DNA of 64,000 bases from the NCBI GenBank assembly GCA_022778715.1, contig JALFRW010000019.1, positions 35,829 through 99,828 of the forward strand, read 5' to 3'. Below the pieces are notes generated by a model that was not told the DNA's origin, did no database searches, and saw nothing but the letters and a program-made list of their open reading frames with translations. The stretch comes from Ezakiella sp. (lineage in GTDB: Bacteria > Bacillota > Clostridia > Tissierellales > Peptoniphilaceae). Below, in pieces: positions 46,925-57,751 of this stretch; positions within the stretch are counted from its first letter, which is position 1; every line of letters starts with the position of its first letter. Position numbers and translations under genes: made by a program.

Positions 46925-49015
46925 TTATATTATCATTGAGAGGGCGATTTGTCCTCTTTTTTTGTCCACGTCTAGAATTTTCACTTCGACAGTGTCGCCA
47001 ACTTTGCAAACTTCGCGCGGATTTTTTATGAATTTGTTGCTCATGTTTGAGATGTGGCAAAGTCCGTCTTCTTTTACACCTATGTCGATGAATGCACCAA
47101 AGTCAACCACGTTTCTAACAGTGCCTTTTAGCACCATGCCTTCTGAGAGGTCTTCAATTGAAAGCACGTCTTGCCTTAGAATTGGCTTTGGCATGGATTC
47201 TCTCGGGTCACGACCGGGTTTTTTAAGTTGCTCAATAATATCCACGAGCGTTGGTTCGCCGACGTTTAATTCATTGGCAAGCACTTTTACGTCGATATTA
47301 TTTAAATCATGCTTGATGATTTTTTTTGCGATTGCGTAGCTTTCCGGGTGAACTTCAGTATTATCCAAAATTTCATCGCTTTCCGGAATTCTTAAGAAAC
47401 CGGCACATTGTTCAAATGCTTTTGGTCCAATGCCCTTAACTTTTAAAATTTCTTGCCTATTTTTAAATGGACCATTTGCTTCCTTATAGTCCACGATGTT
47501 TTTTGCTGTGGTTTTTGTAATTCCTGAAACATAATTTAAAAGTGCGGCACTTGCAGTATTTATATTTACGCCAACAGTATTTACACAGCTTTCTACAACT
47601 TCTTCAAGGGATTCTTTAAGTTTTTTTTGATTTACATCATGTTGGTATTGACCGACGCCTATTGATTCGGGAGAAATTTTTACAAGCTCGGCAAGTGGGT
47701 CTTGAATTCTTCTGGCAATAGAAATTGCACCTCTAATTGTGACGTCAAGGTCAGGGAATTCTTGAATTGCTAGCTTTGAAGCGGAGTAGATGCTGGCGCC
47801 CGCCTCATTTACGATTGCATAAAAAACCGGACGGTCCACTTTTTCTATTAAACCGGCAATAAATTGTTCAGTCTCTCTGGAAGCAGTTCCATTGCCGATT
47901 GCAATTAGTCCAACATTGTATTTTTTAATAAAGGATAGAATTAATGCGTTTGCAGCTTCGATATTTTTCTTTGCATCGGTTACATAAATTACCCCGCTGT
48001 CTAAATATTCGCCGAAACCAGATACTACTGCCACTTTGCAGCCGGTACGATATCCCGGGTCAAGTCCGATAATCGCAGTGTCTTTGATTGGTGGCTGCAT
48101 TAGATATGGTTTAAGATTTCCTTTGAACACTTCAATTGATTCGTCATCAGCTCTATCTTTTAATTCATTTCGAACTTCTGTTTCAATTGAAGGCACGATA
48201 AGCCGCTTGTAGCTGTCTTTCACAGCTTTTTCGACAAGTTCATAAGTCTCAAATTGATCTCTTGCAATTTTTCTTTTGATTTTAAAAATATTGAAGTCAT
48301 CATTTAATGTAAAGCTAAGTTTTAAGAAATCTTCTTTTTCACCTCTAAATAGCGCCAAAATTGAGTAGGATTTTAAATCTCTAACCCTTTGTGAAAAGTC
48401 GTAATAAATTTTGTATGTTAAATCTTCATCTTCATTTTTTTTCTCGGATTTTAAAATTCCGTCGTTATAAAATGAGGAACGCACAATATTTCTAACAAAT
48501 TTGTCCTCTGAAACTTTTTCGGCAATAATATCCAAACTCTTTTCAATCGCTTCGTCAGCAGTTTTAATGTTTTCGCCGTCAACCATTTTTTCAGCTTTTG
48601 ATTTTACTTCATTTAAGGAATGAGCTTTGTCGAAAATCATGTTTGCAAGCGGTTCGAGACCAAGAGCAATTGCGATACTGCCACGAGTTTTCTTTTTCGG
48701 TTTATATGGCAGATAAATGTCTTCAAGTTCTGTCAAAGTTATAGCTTCTTCAATTTGTTTTATAAGTTCGTCTGTCAATTTTCCCTGTTCATCTATAAGT
48801 CTTCTTATATCTGCTTTTCTTTCTTCCATGCTGCGTAGATAAGTAAGCCTTTCGTTAAGCTTTCTAAGCTCTTCATCGGTCAAATTTCCGGTTACTTCTT
48901 TTCTGTATCTCGCAATAAATGGAATTGTATTGCCTTCGTCCATGAGCTGAACGGTTTTTGTTAGATTGTTAATGTTGATGTTTAATTCTTTACTTAATTG
49001 ATTTAAAATGTCCAT
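46925..49015 (-). CDS. tex: Tex-family S1 RNA-binding transcription factor
   Basis: 696 residues. N-terminal Tex helical part (EGNTIPFIARYRKEVTGNLTD), YqgF-like RNase-H fold (GLDPGYRTGCKVAVVSGFG), helix-hairpin-helix repeats (INTASAALLNYVSGI, LKVKGIGPKAFEQCAGF) and a C-terminal S1 domain (VVDFGAFIDIGVKEDGLCHIS). It binds nucleic acid and influences transcription and toxin expression in some pathogens. It lies 21 bases after dnaB on the same strand. Confidence 0.96.
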   Translation of the reverse strand: MDILNQLSKELNININNLTKTVQLMDEGNTIPFIARYRKEVTGNLTDEELRKLNERLTYLRSMEERKADIRRLIDEQGKLTDELIKQIEEAITLTELEDIYLPYKPKKKTRGSIAIALGLEPLANMIFDKAHSLNEVKSKAEKMVDGENIKTADEAIEKSLDIIAEKVSEDKFVRNIVRSSFYNDGILKSEKKNEDEDLTYKIYYDFSQRVRDLKSYSILALFRGEKEDFLKLSFTLNDDFNIFKIKRKIARDQFETYELVEKAVKDSYKRLIVPSIETEVRNELKDRADDESIEVFKGNLKPYLMQPPIKDTAIIGLDPGYRTGCKVAVVSGFGEYLDSGVIYVTDAKKNIEAANALILSFIKKYNVGLIAIGNGTASRETEQFIAGLIEKVDRPVFYAIVNEAGASIYSASKLAIQEFPDLDVTIRGAISIARRIQDPLAELVKISPESIGVGQYQHDVNQKKLKESLEEVVESCVNTVGVNINTASAALLNYVSGITKTTAKNIVDYKEANGPFKNRQEILKVKGIGPKAFEQCAGFLRIPESDEILDNTEVHPESYAIAKKIIKHDLNNIDVKVLANELNVGEPTLVDIIEQLKKPGRDPRESMPKPILRQDVLSIEDLSEGMVLKGTVRNVVDFGAFIDIGVKEDGLCHISNMSNKFIKNPREVCKVGDTVEVKILDVDKKRGQIALSMII

Positions 49016-49036
49016 ACTTATCCTTTTAAATATATT

Positions 49037-50419
49037 TTAGTTAAACTCCGGAATGTTACCCGTTGTTTCCGGTGGAATTTCTCCAACGTTTAAATTTTTG
49101 AAATCCATATCCATAAACTTGGTTTGCTCGCCTCTGTAAACTAATTTTACAGTACCGGTCTCACCGTTTCTGTGCTTTGCGATAATAACTTCACCGATGC
49201 CCTTTAGTTCAGAATCTCTATTGTAATATTCGTCACGATACAAAAACATTACAACGTCTGCATCTTGTTCGATTGCTCCGGATTCTCTAAGGTCTGACAA
49301 AATTGGCCTGTGGTCACTTCTAAGTTCCGGTGCACGAGAGAGTTGGGAAAGAGCAATTACAGGAATTTGCATATCTTTTGCGATAGCTTTTAGTCCTCTT
49401 GATATTTTTCCGATCTCCTGCGTCCGGTTTTCCGATTTACTGCCTACTTCCATGAGTTGCAAGTAGTCAATTAAAACTAAATCCACCCCATCATGCTTTA
49501 AAGCAAGACGTCTTAATTTGGAGCGCAGTTCCATCAAGGTGACACCGGATGTGTCGTCAATAAAGAGTTTATCTTTTGACATCAAATTGGTGGCTACATT
49601 TAATCTTTGCCAATCTTCTGCAGAGAGGTCGCCTTTTAGGAGTGAAGACAAATCTACATTTGCTGCTTGTGAATAAATTCTCATTCCTAGCTGTTCTTTG
49701 CTCATTTCAAGCGAAAAGATTGCAACTTTTTTGCCGGCTTTAGATGCTGCAAGTGCAAAGTTTAGCATGATTGCAGATTTACCCATGGAAGGTCTTGCCG
49801 CAAGCAAAATCAGGTCGGATTTTTGAAAACCGGAGAGCATATTATCGAGATCTTTAAATCCGGATGTAACTCCTGAAATTTCACCTTTTAATTTGTATCG
49901 GCTTAAAAGTTCGTCGGAAGTACTTTTCAAAATGGATTTAATAATTTCCGGTTCGCCTCTTGAAGAATTTTCGCCAATGTCCAAAATGCTCTCTTCGGTC
50001 TCGCTAAGTACATCTTTTATATCACCATTTGCTGTTAGGGCAGCATCTTCGACCTTTTTTGCAACTTCATAGAGCTTTCTGTACAAATATTTTTCATGGA
50101 CAACTTTAATGAGATCTTCTGTATTTGAAGATGAAATAAAACTGTCAGAAATTTTCAACACATGTTCAACTCCACCAGCTTTTTCAAGCATTCCGGAAGT
50201 TGAGAGGTGGTCCACTAGGTTTACTCTGTTTATGCCGGAGCCTCTTTCACTTAGACTCAACATTGCTTCAAAAATCAAGCGATTTTGCGTATAATAAAAT
50301 TCCTCCGAATGGTGGATAGTTTCTAAAACAATATCCACACTTTCGGAGTCGGATAGCATATTTGCAAGTAGTGTAATCTCGGCCTCAAGTGAGTTTGGCA
50401 GAATTAATTCTTCAACCAT
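49037..50419 (-). CDS. dnaB: Replicative DNA helicase DnaB
   Basis: 460 residues. N-terminal DnaB domain (LPNSLEAEITLLANML), then RecA-like core: Walker A AARPSMGKSA, Walker B LVLIDYLQLM, LSQLSRAPELR and LSDLRESGAIEQDADVV. It unwinds DNA at the fork. Its ATG overlaps the rplI stop (TAATG), the usual gdpP-rplI-dnaB order. Confidence 0.97.
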   Translation of the reverse strand: MVEELILPNSLEAEITLLANMLSDSESVDIVLETIHHSEEFYYTQNRLIFEAMLSLSERGSGINRVNLVDHLSTSGMLEKAGGVEHVLKISDSFISSSNTEDLIKVVHEKYLYRKLYEVAKKVEDAALTANGDIKDVLSETEESILDIGENSSRGEPEIIKSILKSTSDELLSRYKLKGEISGVTSGFKDLDNMLSGFQKSDLILLAARPSMGKSAIMLNFALAASKAGKKVAIFSLEMSKEQLGMRIYSQAANVDLSSLLKGDLSAEDWQRLNVATNLMSKDKLFIDDTSGVTLMELRSKLRRLALKHDGVDLVLIDYLQLMEVGSKSENRTQEIGKISRGLKAIAKDMQIPVIALSQLSRAPELRSDHRPILSDLRESGAIEQDADVVMFLYRDEYYNRDSELKGIGEVIIAKHRNGETGTVKLVYRGEQTKFMDMDFKNLNVGEIPPETTGNIPEFN

Positions 50420-50862
50420 TAGACCACCACTTCAATTTTAATATTTGCTTCTACCGGGCCGTAGAGTTTTACTTTAACATTATATATTCCTGCTTGTTTG
50501 ATTGTGTTTTTTAGTTCGATTTTTCTCTTGTCGAGCTCAATGTTTTTTTGCTCTTTGAGCTTTTGTGCAATGTCTATATTTGTTACGGAACCGAAAAGTT
50601 TGCCGGTTGAGCCGCCTTTAAATTGCATTTTAATAACCTCTTTTTCGAGATCTTTTTTCGTTTGTTCAGCGAGCTTGGTGTTTTTTTCGTCAAGTTCTTT
50701 TTTTGCAGCTTCTTCCTCTTCCCATTGTTTCAAATTTTGAGCATTTGCTTCAATTGCCAATTTTTTTGGTATTAAGGAATTTCTGGCGTAGCCCGGTTTT
50801 ACTTCTTTTATTTCTCCCTTTTTTCCAACGTTTTTAACATCTTCAAGCAAAATAACTTTCAT
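50419..50862 (-). CDS. rplI: 50S ribosomal protein L9
   Basis: 147 residues. The L9 start [18 protein letters not shown] and the [13 protein letters not shown] motif are present, then the long helix and C-terminal domain. One base separates it from gdpP upstream; it overlaps dnaB. Confidence 0.98.
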   Translation of the reverse strand: MKVILLEDVKNVGKKGEIKEVKPGYARNSLIPKKLAIEANAQNLKQWEEEEAAKKELDEKNTKLAEQTKKDLEKEVIKMQFKGGSTGKLFGSVTNIDIAQKLKEQKNIELDKRKIELKNTIKQAGIYNVKVKLYGPVEANIKIEVVV

Positions 50863-50863
50863 A

Positions 50864-52852
50864 TCAATTCTCCTTTTCGTAATTATCTATTGCAGATTTT
50901 AGTTCTTCCTCTGAAGACACAATTCCCAGCTTTAATCTGGCACCGGCTTGTGCAAGGTGACCGCCCCCACCAAGGGCTTCTGCGATAAGCTGTACATTCA
51001 CATCGCCAATGCTTCTTGCACTCAAATGAGTCTCCATACTATCTATTTCTGCTAGCACAAAGCTTGCTTTTACGCCTTCTATTTTCAACAAATCATCTGC
51101 AACTTGTGCTGCAATCACAATTGCATTGTTAGTGTGTTTTACATTTGCTATGGCATATTTTTCTCTATAAATTTCTGTGGTTTCCGTTGCACTTGCCCTA
51201 GTGATAAAATCTTCATAATCATCTCTAAACAAGAGCTTAACTTCTTCTGTATCAGCTCCCATTCGTGTTAGCATTCCGGCTGCTTCAAAAGTTCTAATGC
51301 CGGTTTGTACAGTAAAATTTTTGGTATCCAGCATTATTCCGGCTAAGAGTGCGCTTGACTCAAAATGTGATAATTTTTTATCTTCTATCATATATTGTAA
51401 AATTTCAGAAACGAGTTCGCTCGCACTGGAGGCAAGTGGTTCCAAATACGTGAGTGCAGGGTTTTGAATAAATTCATCTGCACGTCTGTGGTGGTCAATA
51501 ACCACAATGTTGTCAGCTCTTTCAGAAAGTTCCATGGATGGACTTAGGCTTGGCTTGTGATGGTCGGTTAAAATTAATAGATCGCCCGTCTTATATTTTT
51601 TTTCTGCTTCTTCCGGAGTGATTATGGAATTATAAATCTCAGGAGATTCATCTTGCATCATTGTGAGAAGTCCGTTAATTGCACCGGTGTCATCGCCCAA
51701 TATAAGCTCTGCCTTTTTACCCATGAGTTGAACCGCAGCCATCATACCGACTGCACTGCCGATTGCGTCCATATCAGGATTTTTGTGACCGGAGATATAA
51801 ATATTGTCTGCATCTTTGATAAGTTCTTTTAAAGCATATCCAATAACCCTTGCTTTAACTTTTGTACGCTTTTGCGCAGCTTTTGTTTTGCCGCCATAAT
51901 AATCATAGCCGTTGTCGCTTACAACCACAGCTTGGTCTCCACCGCGACCGAGTGCTATATCTATTGCACTTCTAGCCTTAGTGTATTTTTCAAGTGGAGT
52001 TTTTCCAATGTCAGAACACCCTATGGAAAGAGTGATTGGAATTGTGTTTCCCACTTCGATTTCGCGGATTTTATCCAAAATGTCGAATTTTTTATTTTTG
52101 ATTTTGTTGTAATTTTCTCTATCAATTGCTATTAAAAATTTATCTGATTCATATTTTCTTGTAATCCCGTTGTAGTCGGTAAAATAGTTGGTTACGCCTG
52201 TGTCTATCACGGATTGCACTTTTGCACGATAAGATTCGTCACCTTGGGCTTTCACTTCGTCCAAATTGTCGACAAACAAATAAATTGCAACCAAACCTTC
52301 TCTTACATAAAGTTTTTTCAAATTTAAAAACTCGGTAACATCTGTAAAATATAGAATGTATCTATAAACTTCGTTGTGTTTTATAACTTTGTCCACGATA
52401 GCTTGGTACATTTTGTCCTTGTAACTAAATTCAAATTCTTCATTTTCTTTTTCAAGATTGGAAAGATTTATAGCCGGAATAATATCAAAAATCCTTGCGG
52501 TTCTTGAAATTTCACCAACTACATTTGAAAATTCACTGTTTTGCCAAGTGATAACACCTTTTTTATCGAGCATAACCATTGGATAAGGCATGTTAAAAAT
52601 TGCATGTTCTGTAACGCTTTTTAGCTCGCCTTCTTCTTTTGCACCGTCTTCAATTCGTTTTTCTTCATCAAAATTGTACATTCTCACTTCTACAGAAATG
52701 AGATAGATTAGAACTACAAGTCCTATGCCGCCAAGTAATGGAATGTAAACAAATATTGGTATGAATAACACCAAAAGTAAAATAATGTATGGATATGTGT
52801 GCTTAAAATATTTTAATATCCAATTTTTACAAGCACGAATCAGATTGTTCAT
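50864..52852 (-). CDS. gdpP: c-di-AMP phosphodiesterase GdpP
   Basis: 662 residues. Two N-terminal membrane segments, a PAS domain (about 85-170), a degenerate GGDEF domain (about 175-310), then DHH-DHHA1: [32 protein letters not shown] and [13 protein letters not shown]. The membrane enzyme cleaves c-di-AMP to pApA, affecting osmolyte and wall balance. Heads the gdpP-rplI-dnaB(-tex) operon. Confidence 0.96.
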   Translation of the reverse strand: MNNLIRACKNWILKYFKHTYPYIILLLVLFIPIFVYIPLLGGIGLVVLIYLISVEVRMYNFDEEKRIEDGAKEEGELKSVTEHAIFNMPYPMVMLDKKGVITWQNSEFSNVVGEISRTARIFDIIPAINLSNLEKENEEFEFSYKDKMYQAIVDKVIKHNEVYRYILYFTDVTEFLNLKKLYVREGLVAIYLFVDNLDEVKAQGDESYRAKVQSVIDTGVTNYFTDYNGITRKYESDKFLIAIDRENYNKIKNKKFDILDKIREIEVGNTIPITLSIGCSDIGKTPLEKYTKARSAIDIALGRGGDQAVVVSDNGYDYYGGKTKAAQKRTKVKARVIGYALKELIKDADNIYISGHKNPDMDAIGSAVGMMAAVQLMGKKAELILGDDTGAINGLLTMMQDESPEIYNSIITPEEAEKKYKTGDLLILTDHHKPSLSPSMELSERADNIVVIDHHRRADEFIQNPALTYLEPLASSASELVSEILQYMIEDKKLSHFESSALLAGIMLDTKNFTVQTGIRTFEAAGMLTRMGADTEEVKLLFRDDYEDFITRASATETTEIYREKYAIANVKHTNNAIVIAAQVADDLLKIEGVKASFVLAEIDSMETHLSARSIGDVNVQLIAEALGGGGHLAQAGARLKLGIVSSEEELKSAIDNYEKEN

Positions 52853-52969
52853 ATATCCTCCTTATAATAAGCAGTTACAATTAATTTAATTATACAACAA
52901 ATAGACATTTTATTCAATTTTATTAAAATAAATTAATTTATTGCAACAAAAAAGTCGTTCGAAAATAAC

Positions 52970-54211
52970 TTAAATTCCTGTACGCAAAAACCCGCTTGGT
53001 AAAGTGATGACATCGTGAATATCTCTTGAAAGTTTATTATCTAAAAGAGTGGACGCAAAAGTGATCTTGTTTTCGTATTTTTGATTAATTTCATACATGG
53101 CTCGATCCACTTTTACATCTTTTTCGTGGCGTTTAAAATCGTAGAAGAGGGAAGTTTGCGAAGAATCTTTCTCATCCACAACATAAATTGCTCGGAGAGT
53201 GAGAGCACGTACGCTGTAATTCCAAGAATACTTTTCTAAAAACAAACTTAGAGCCTCACGGTAAAGCTCAATACTTGCTGAAGTGGAGAATGGAATTTTT
53301 CTTTGAAAAGTTTCCAAACTAAAATCAGTCGTCTTAATGTTGATTTCAATTCCATTTGCAAGTTTTTCGAATTTTTTTAAACGGTCAGCCACTTTGATGG
53401 CGAGCACCAAAAGAATTTTCGCAACATCGTCTTTATTTTTTAAGTCAGATTTAAAAGTTGAACCATTTCCAACTGATTTTATTTCTGGTCTGTCATAAAA
53501 ATCAAGCACTTCGCTGTTGTCCTTACCGTTTGCCATATTCCAAAGTTTAATGCCATTTATCCCCAACTTTCTTTGGAGAATCTTAGGATTGGCAGTAGCT
53601 AACTCGCCAATCGTATGAATCGAAAGCAGATTAAGCTTTTCAACAGTTTTTTTGCCAATGCCGCAAATATTTGATGCAGGAAGTGGCCAAATTTTTTCTT
53701 TCATGTCTTTTGAATAGAGCGACATGGTTTCATCGTAGCTTGCAAGGTCGGAACCCAGTTTTGCAAAAGTTTTGTTGTCGCTTATGCCAACGCTTATTGT
53801 AATACCGAGCTCGTTTTTAAATCTTGTGCGGATTTTTCGTGCGATTTCTATATCGCTTCCAAATTGAGATGAACCAGTGATATCCAAAAAGCACTCGTCA
53901 ATACCAAAACTCTCGACTTTGTTTGTAAAATCATAATAAATATTTCTGGCCTTTTTACTCACAAGCAAATAATCTTCAAAATGAGGAGGCACAACAACCA
54001 AATTGGGCGCTTTTATTCGTGCATTAAAAAGAGTTTCACCGGTTTTTATTCCAAGCGCCTTTGCCTTTTTATTTTTGGCAAGTACAATCCCGTGGCGATC
54101 TTCCTCACTACCACCAACCACCATAATTTTTTCTTTTAGTTCCGGATTTTTAATTTCCTCAATTGAAGCATAAGCATTATTCATATCACAATGTAAAATT
54201 ATTCTATTCAT
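52970..54211 (-). CDS. dinB: Y-family DNA polymerase (DinB/Pol IV type)
   Basis: 413 residues. Catalytic parts: ILHCDMNNAYASIE (first metal Asp; Tyr as steric gate, with Ala just before it where Phe is usual) and ESFGIDECFLDITG (Asp-Glu pair), then the HhH thumb segment NICGIGKKTVEKL and a little-finger domain. It performs translesion synthesis. RBS GAGGTAAG. No clear LexA box was recognised. No C-terminal clamp-binding motif was checked in detail. Confidence 0.93.
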   Translation of the reverse strand: MNRIILHCDMNNAYASIEEIKNPELKEKIMVVGGSEEDRHGIVLAKNKKAKALGIKTGETLFNARIKAPNLVVVPPHFEDYLLVSKKARNIYYDFTNKVESFGIDECFLDITGSSQFGSDIEIARKIRTRFKNELGITISVGISDNKTFAKLGSDLASYDETMSLYSKDMKEKIWPLPASNICGIGKKTVEKLNLLSIHTIGELATANPKILQRKLGINGIKLWNMANGKDNSEVLDFYDRPEIKSVGNGSTFKSDLKNKDDVAKILLVLAIKVADRLKKFEKLANGIEINIKTTDFSLETFQRKIPFSTSASIELYREALSLFLEKYSWNYSVRALTLRAIYVVDEKDSSQTSLFYDFKRHEKDVKVDRAMYEINQKYENKITFASTLLDNKLSRDIHDVITLPSGFLRTGI

Positions 54212-54934
54212 ATCTTACCTCGAAATTCTATTGCAAAATTTAATATTTTTACGTAGTCTAATCTCTTTATTTTCATTATAAGAGTTTTAAAATCAAATGT
54301 CAAGCAATTAGAGAATTTTAAATACAAAAACTTAAACCGCATATTAATAAATAACAAAAAATAAAATGAAAGAATTTTGTTAAACTAATAAAATGAATAT
54401 TTTAAAATTACAATTATAGTTTTAATACTAAATATTATAATTAATTTATCTGCAACTATTTCGAATAATAGAATCTAATTTTTAAAAAAGATAAAATTGT
54501 AATTTAAATCTAAACAATGTATAATATTATCAAGAGAAAAGAGTCAATTTGCTGAAAAATGATTTTAAGAGTATTTATTAAATCATTTTCAGGGTAATAA
54601 TTTGTTTAAGATTATAAGTGTTTTTGGGAATAGTATGATACTTTAAAAATTATTAAGTAATAATTAAAGGATTCAAAGAAAAATAGGATTTTACATAGGA
54701 GATTGTTTTTGCGAGAGATAAAATTAAAAGTTGAAGTGCTTTATTATGTTTGATTATATTAGTTGAGATAAAAATACTATTAAACAAATTTCCCCATTTG
54801 ATTTTTATTGCTGAGTGCTTTTACTATATGAAATTACATATAAACAAAATAAGAGTAAATAAAAACATTATTTTATAGACTTATAAATGCTTGTATGATA
54901 AAATAAATAAGGTAATATTTTTTTGGAGGTTACT
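54212..54934. other. 720-base AT-rich divergent intergenic region
   Basis: No gene supported on either strand. A hairpin at 54552-54592 is listed separately. Possible -10 boxes occur near 54522 and 54893. GGAGGTTACT before the ATG at 54935 is the RBS for the next gene. Confidence 0.45.
54552..54592. other. Hairpin in the intergenic region
   Basis: CTGAAAAATGATTT (54552-54565) pairs with AAATCATTTTCAG (54580-54592) with one bulged A and a 14-base loop. No T run follows, so it is not an obvious terminator; possible small RNA or operator. Confidence 0.45.
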
Positions 54935-56086
54935 ATGGAACAAAAAGGTTTTAAATTAGTTCCTGCACTTGGAAAAGAGGTTATAATCTTTTTAGTCGTC
55001 TTCTTTGCAATTTTTATTGGAATTGGCAGTGTGATGGGTGGCGTAAATATGATAAACACTCTTATGAACAGTGCTTATCGCTTAATTATGGACGTTTGCT
55101 TTTATATAATGGCGATTGCAGTGCTTGCTGGTGCATTCAGCAGCCTTTTGTCGGAGTTTGGTATTATTGCACTTATTGATAGATTTTTGTCGAAGTTGAT
55201 GAAACCGCTCTATGATTTACCGGGTGCGGCAAGTTTGGGAGTTATTACTTGCTATTTGTCCGACAATCCGGCGATTTTATCAATGGCAAAGGACAAGAAT
55301 TTTTTGTCATATTTTAAGAGATATCAATTGCCGGCACTAACCAATATAGGCACTTCATTTGGAATGGGGCTAATTATCACCACCACAATGATGGGGTTAA
55401 AATTGGACGGTGCAATTAAAGCAGCTCTAATTGGAAATTTAGGCGCAATTGTTGGCTCAATTGTGAGTGTGCGACTTATGCTTCATTTCACAAAGCAATA
55501 TTATGGTACCGATGATAATGTTAGTAATTATGCAGAAATCGAAAATCGCAAAATGCGTTTTGTACGCGAAGGAAGCGTTGGAAGCAGAGTTATAAATTCA
55601 CTCATTGAAGGTGGCAAAAATGGCGTTGAAATGGGAATGGAAATTATTCCCGGCGTGGTAATTATTTGCAGTTTCGTTTTGTTGCTAACAAATGGACCGG
55701 GACCGGAAGGCTACACAGGTGCAGCAAACGAAGGCGTGGCATTTTTGCCGTGGCTCGGCAAAAAAATTGCATTTATTATTAAGCCGCTATTTGGTTTTAC
55801 AAATCCTGAAGCAATCAGCGTTCCAATCACTGCTCTTGGTAGTGCCGGAGCTGCAATGGGTCTTGTGCCAAGTTTGGTGGAAAGAGGACTCGCAACAGCA
55901 AATGATATTGCAGTTTTCACGGCAATTTGCATGTGCTGGAGTGGATATTTATCTACACACATAGCAATGATGGATGGATTAAATGCTCGCGAACTCACTG
56001 GCAAAGCAATTCTTAGCCATACGATTGGAGGTTTTGCAGCAGGGATAAGCGCAAACTTATTTTTTAGATTATTTTCGTTATTTTAA
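54935..56086 (+). CDS. Gate-domain (nucleoside-recognition) membrane protein
   Basis: 383 residues from the ATG at 54935. About nine membrane segments. Two Gate-type segments: SDNPAILSMAKDKNFLSYF with TNIGTSFGMGLI, and the second half NPEAISVPITALGSAGAAMG. Resembles the CD0519/CD1768 type from clostridia, from memory. Possibly a transporter or channel; substrate unknown. Its 3' side leads straight into the Nudix-whiA group. Confidence 0.75.
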   Translation: MEQKGFKLVPALGKEVIIFLVVFFAIFIGIGSVMGGVNMINTLMNSAYRLIMDVCFYIMAIAVLAGAFSSLLSEFGIIALIDRFLSKLMKPLYDLPGAASLGVITCYLSDNPAILSMAKDKNFLSYFKRYQLPALTNIGTSFGMGLIITTTMMGLKLDGAIKAALIGNLGAIVGSIVSVRLMLHFTKQYYGTDDNVSNYAEIENRKMRFVREGSVGSRVINSLIEGGKNGVEMGMEIIPGVVIICSFVLLLTNGPGPEGYTGAANEGVAFLPWLGKKIAFIIKPLFGFTNPEAISVPITALGSAGAAMGLVPSLVERGLATANDIAVFTAICMCWSGYLSTHIAMMDGLNARELTGKAILSHTIGGFAAGISANLFFRLFSLF

Positions 56087-56121
56087 TCCGCTTTTTTAAG
56101 CGGAGTACATAGGAGGGGGAC

Positions 56122-56526
56122 ATGGAAGTCTGTGCAGGGGGAATTTTGGTTGATAAAAACAAAGTTTTACTTTTAAAAAAGAAAGATGGCTCTTATTGTC
56201 TCCCAAAAGGTCATGTTGAGGAAGGTGAAACTCACGAAATGACTGCAATTAGAGAGGTTAAAGAAGAAACCAATGTAGATGGAGAAATTTTATTTTATGT
56301 TGGTGATGTTAGCTTTTCTTACAGAGGAAACAATGGAAGAATAACTGATAAAACAGTTTATTGGTATTTAATGGAGCCGCTAAATTTTAACATTAGTCCG
56401 GAGCGCAAAGAGGGTTTTGTTTGGTGTGGCTTCAAATACTATAAGGCGGCGATTAGACTTGTAAAATACAGCTCGGAGCGCGAAATTATTAGGGATGCGA
56501 TGATGATTTATAGGGAACTAAAATGA
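56122..56526 (+). CDS. Nudix hydrolase
   Basis: 134 residues; RBS AGGAGGGGG. Nudix box G30-x5-E36-x7-REVKEE (GHVEEGETHEMTAIREVKEE), with Asn in place of the usual Gly near the end. It hydrolyses a nucleoside-diphosphate-linked substrate; which one is unknown. Overlaps whiA by 4 bases. Confidence 0.9.
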   Translation: MEVCAGGILVDKNKVLLLKKKDGSYCLPKGHVEEGETHEMTAIREVKEETNVDGEILFYVGDVSFSYRGNNGRITDKTVYWYLMEPLNFNISPERKEGFVWCGFKYYKAAIRLVKYSSEREIIRDAMMIYRELK

Positions 56527-57365
56527 ATTTTACTTCTAAAGTTAAAAAAAATATTAAAGATTATGATTTTGAAAGGTCGGACGATTTTTCTGCTTTTGCG
56601 ATTGGGTTTTTGTCTGCCACGGGATATATTTACAAAAATGTGTGCAAAGGAAATTTTCAAAAAAACGATGAATTTTTAATTGAAAAAGGCAAAGCTTTAA
56701 GATTAGATGACTTTTATTTTGCACCAAAGCTGGATGAGAATTATAATTATGTTGGGATGGATTTTATTTCTGATTCAGACATTAGAGAATTTATAATAAA
56801 AGGAGACCTATCAGTTAGAAAATCATATTTAAAAGGAGCATTTTTGTCAGCAGGCTCAATCACGGACCCCAAAAAGGCTTACCACTTTGAAATCTCAATG
56901 GCAAACAAGGATGAAGCCAATTTTTTGCAAGAGGTTTTAAAAAGCATGGAGATTGATGCAAAACTGATTGAAAGAAAAAATCAGTCTGTCGTGTATGTAA
57001 AAGAAGGTGCAGAGATCTCAGACATTCTAACTATGCTTGGAGCGATAAACGAAACACTTTATTTCGAAGATCAGATGGTTATAAAATCTGCACGAAACGA
57101 TACCAACAGGCGTGTTAATTGTGAAACGGCAAACATTTCAAAGACGATAAATGCCGGAGTGAAACAAATAGCAGCGATTGAAAAATTAAAGGAAAGCGGA
57201 AAAATTGAAGTGCTTGATGAAACTTTGTATGATGTTGCACTTCTAAGAATGGCAAACCCGGACGCCACATTAAGCGAGCTTGCAAAGCTCTACGGCAATG
57301 GAATCTCAAAAAGCGGAATTAATCACAGACTAAAGAAAATAATGGAATTAGCGGAGGACTTATGA
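56523..57365 (+). CDS. whiA: DNA-binding protein WhiA
   Basis: 280 residues. The N-terminal LAGLIDADG-like fold shows KSYLKGAFLSAGSITDPKKAYHFE split across its two halves; the C-terminal helix-turn-helix reads MANPDATLSELAKLYGNGIS. WhiA influences cell division and chromosome segregation in Gram-positive bacteria. Usual neighbours rapZ and yvcK are absent; here it sits between a Nudix gene and grdX, overlapping both by 4 bases. Confidence 0.94.
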   Translation: MNFTSKVKKNIKDYDFERSDDFSAFAIGFLSATGYIYKNVCKGNFQKNDEFLIEKGKALRLDDFYFAPKLDENYNYVGMDFISDSDIREFIIKGDLSVRKSYLKGAFLSAGSITDPKKAYHFEISMANKDEANFLQEVLKSMEIDAKLIERKNQSVVYVKEGAEISDILTMLGAINETLYFEDQMVIKSARNDTNRRVNCETANISKTINAGVKQIAAIEKLKESGKIEVLDETLYDVALLRMANPDATLSELAKLYGNGISKSGINHRLKKIMELAEDL

Positions 57366-57751
57366 AGACATTAGTTACTAATAATAAATATGTAAGAGAT
57401 AGATTTAAGGACAAATTTGAAATAGTTTTTATAGAAGACGAAAAGAGCTATATGAGCGTCCTACACAAAGTCAGAGATTTGGTTCATGGAGGCTACAAAC
57501 TTTTAACTCACCCACTTTCCGGCTCGGTTAAACCCAATGAAACTCCATACAAGAGTGTGATGCTTGAAAAAATTGAAGATGGCAGCATGGATATAGATGG
57601 AACCCTTCTAATTGAATCGGCAATCGATACAATGAATAAATTTCAAAACAACGAAAGAACGCCAAATTGGACAGAAAAAGTGCTGGACGACTTCAGGGTT
57701 ATCGACCTCGATATCATGGTTTGCACAATAGAAAGGCTTGGACACTTTTAA
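57362..57751 (+). CDS. grdX: GrdX-family protein
   Basis: 129 residues. The block LLTHPLSGSVKPNETPYKS is the GrdX signature. GrdX normally lies in glycine/sarcosine/betaine reductase operons of Stickland fermenters, with unknown function. No grd genes are near here. Coupled by overlaps to whiA and to the following RNA methyltransferase (TAATG). Confidence 0.88.
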   Translation: MKTLVTNNKYVRDRFKDKFEIVFIEDEKSYMSVLHKVRDLVHGGYKLLTHPLSGSVKPNETPYKSVMLEKIEDGSMDIDGTLLIESAIDTMNKFQNNERTPNWTEKVLDDFRVIDLDIMVCTIERLGHF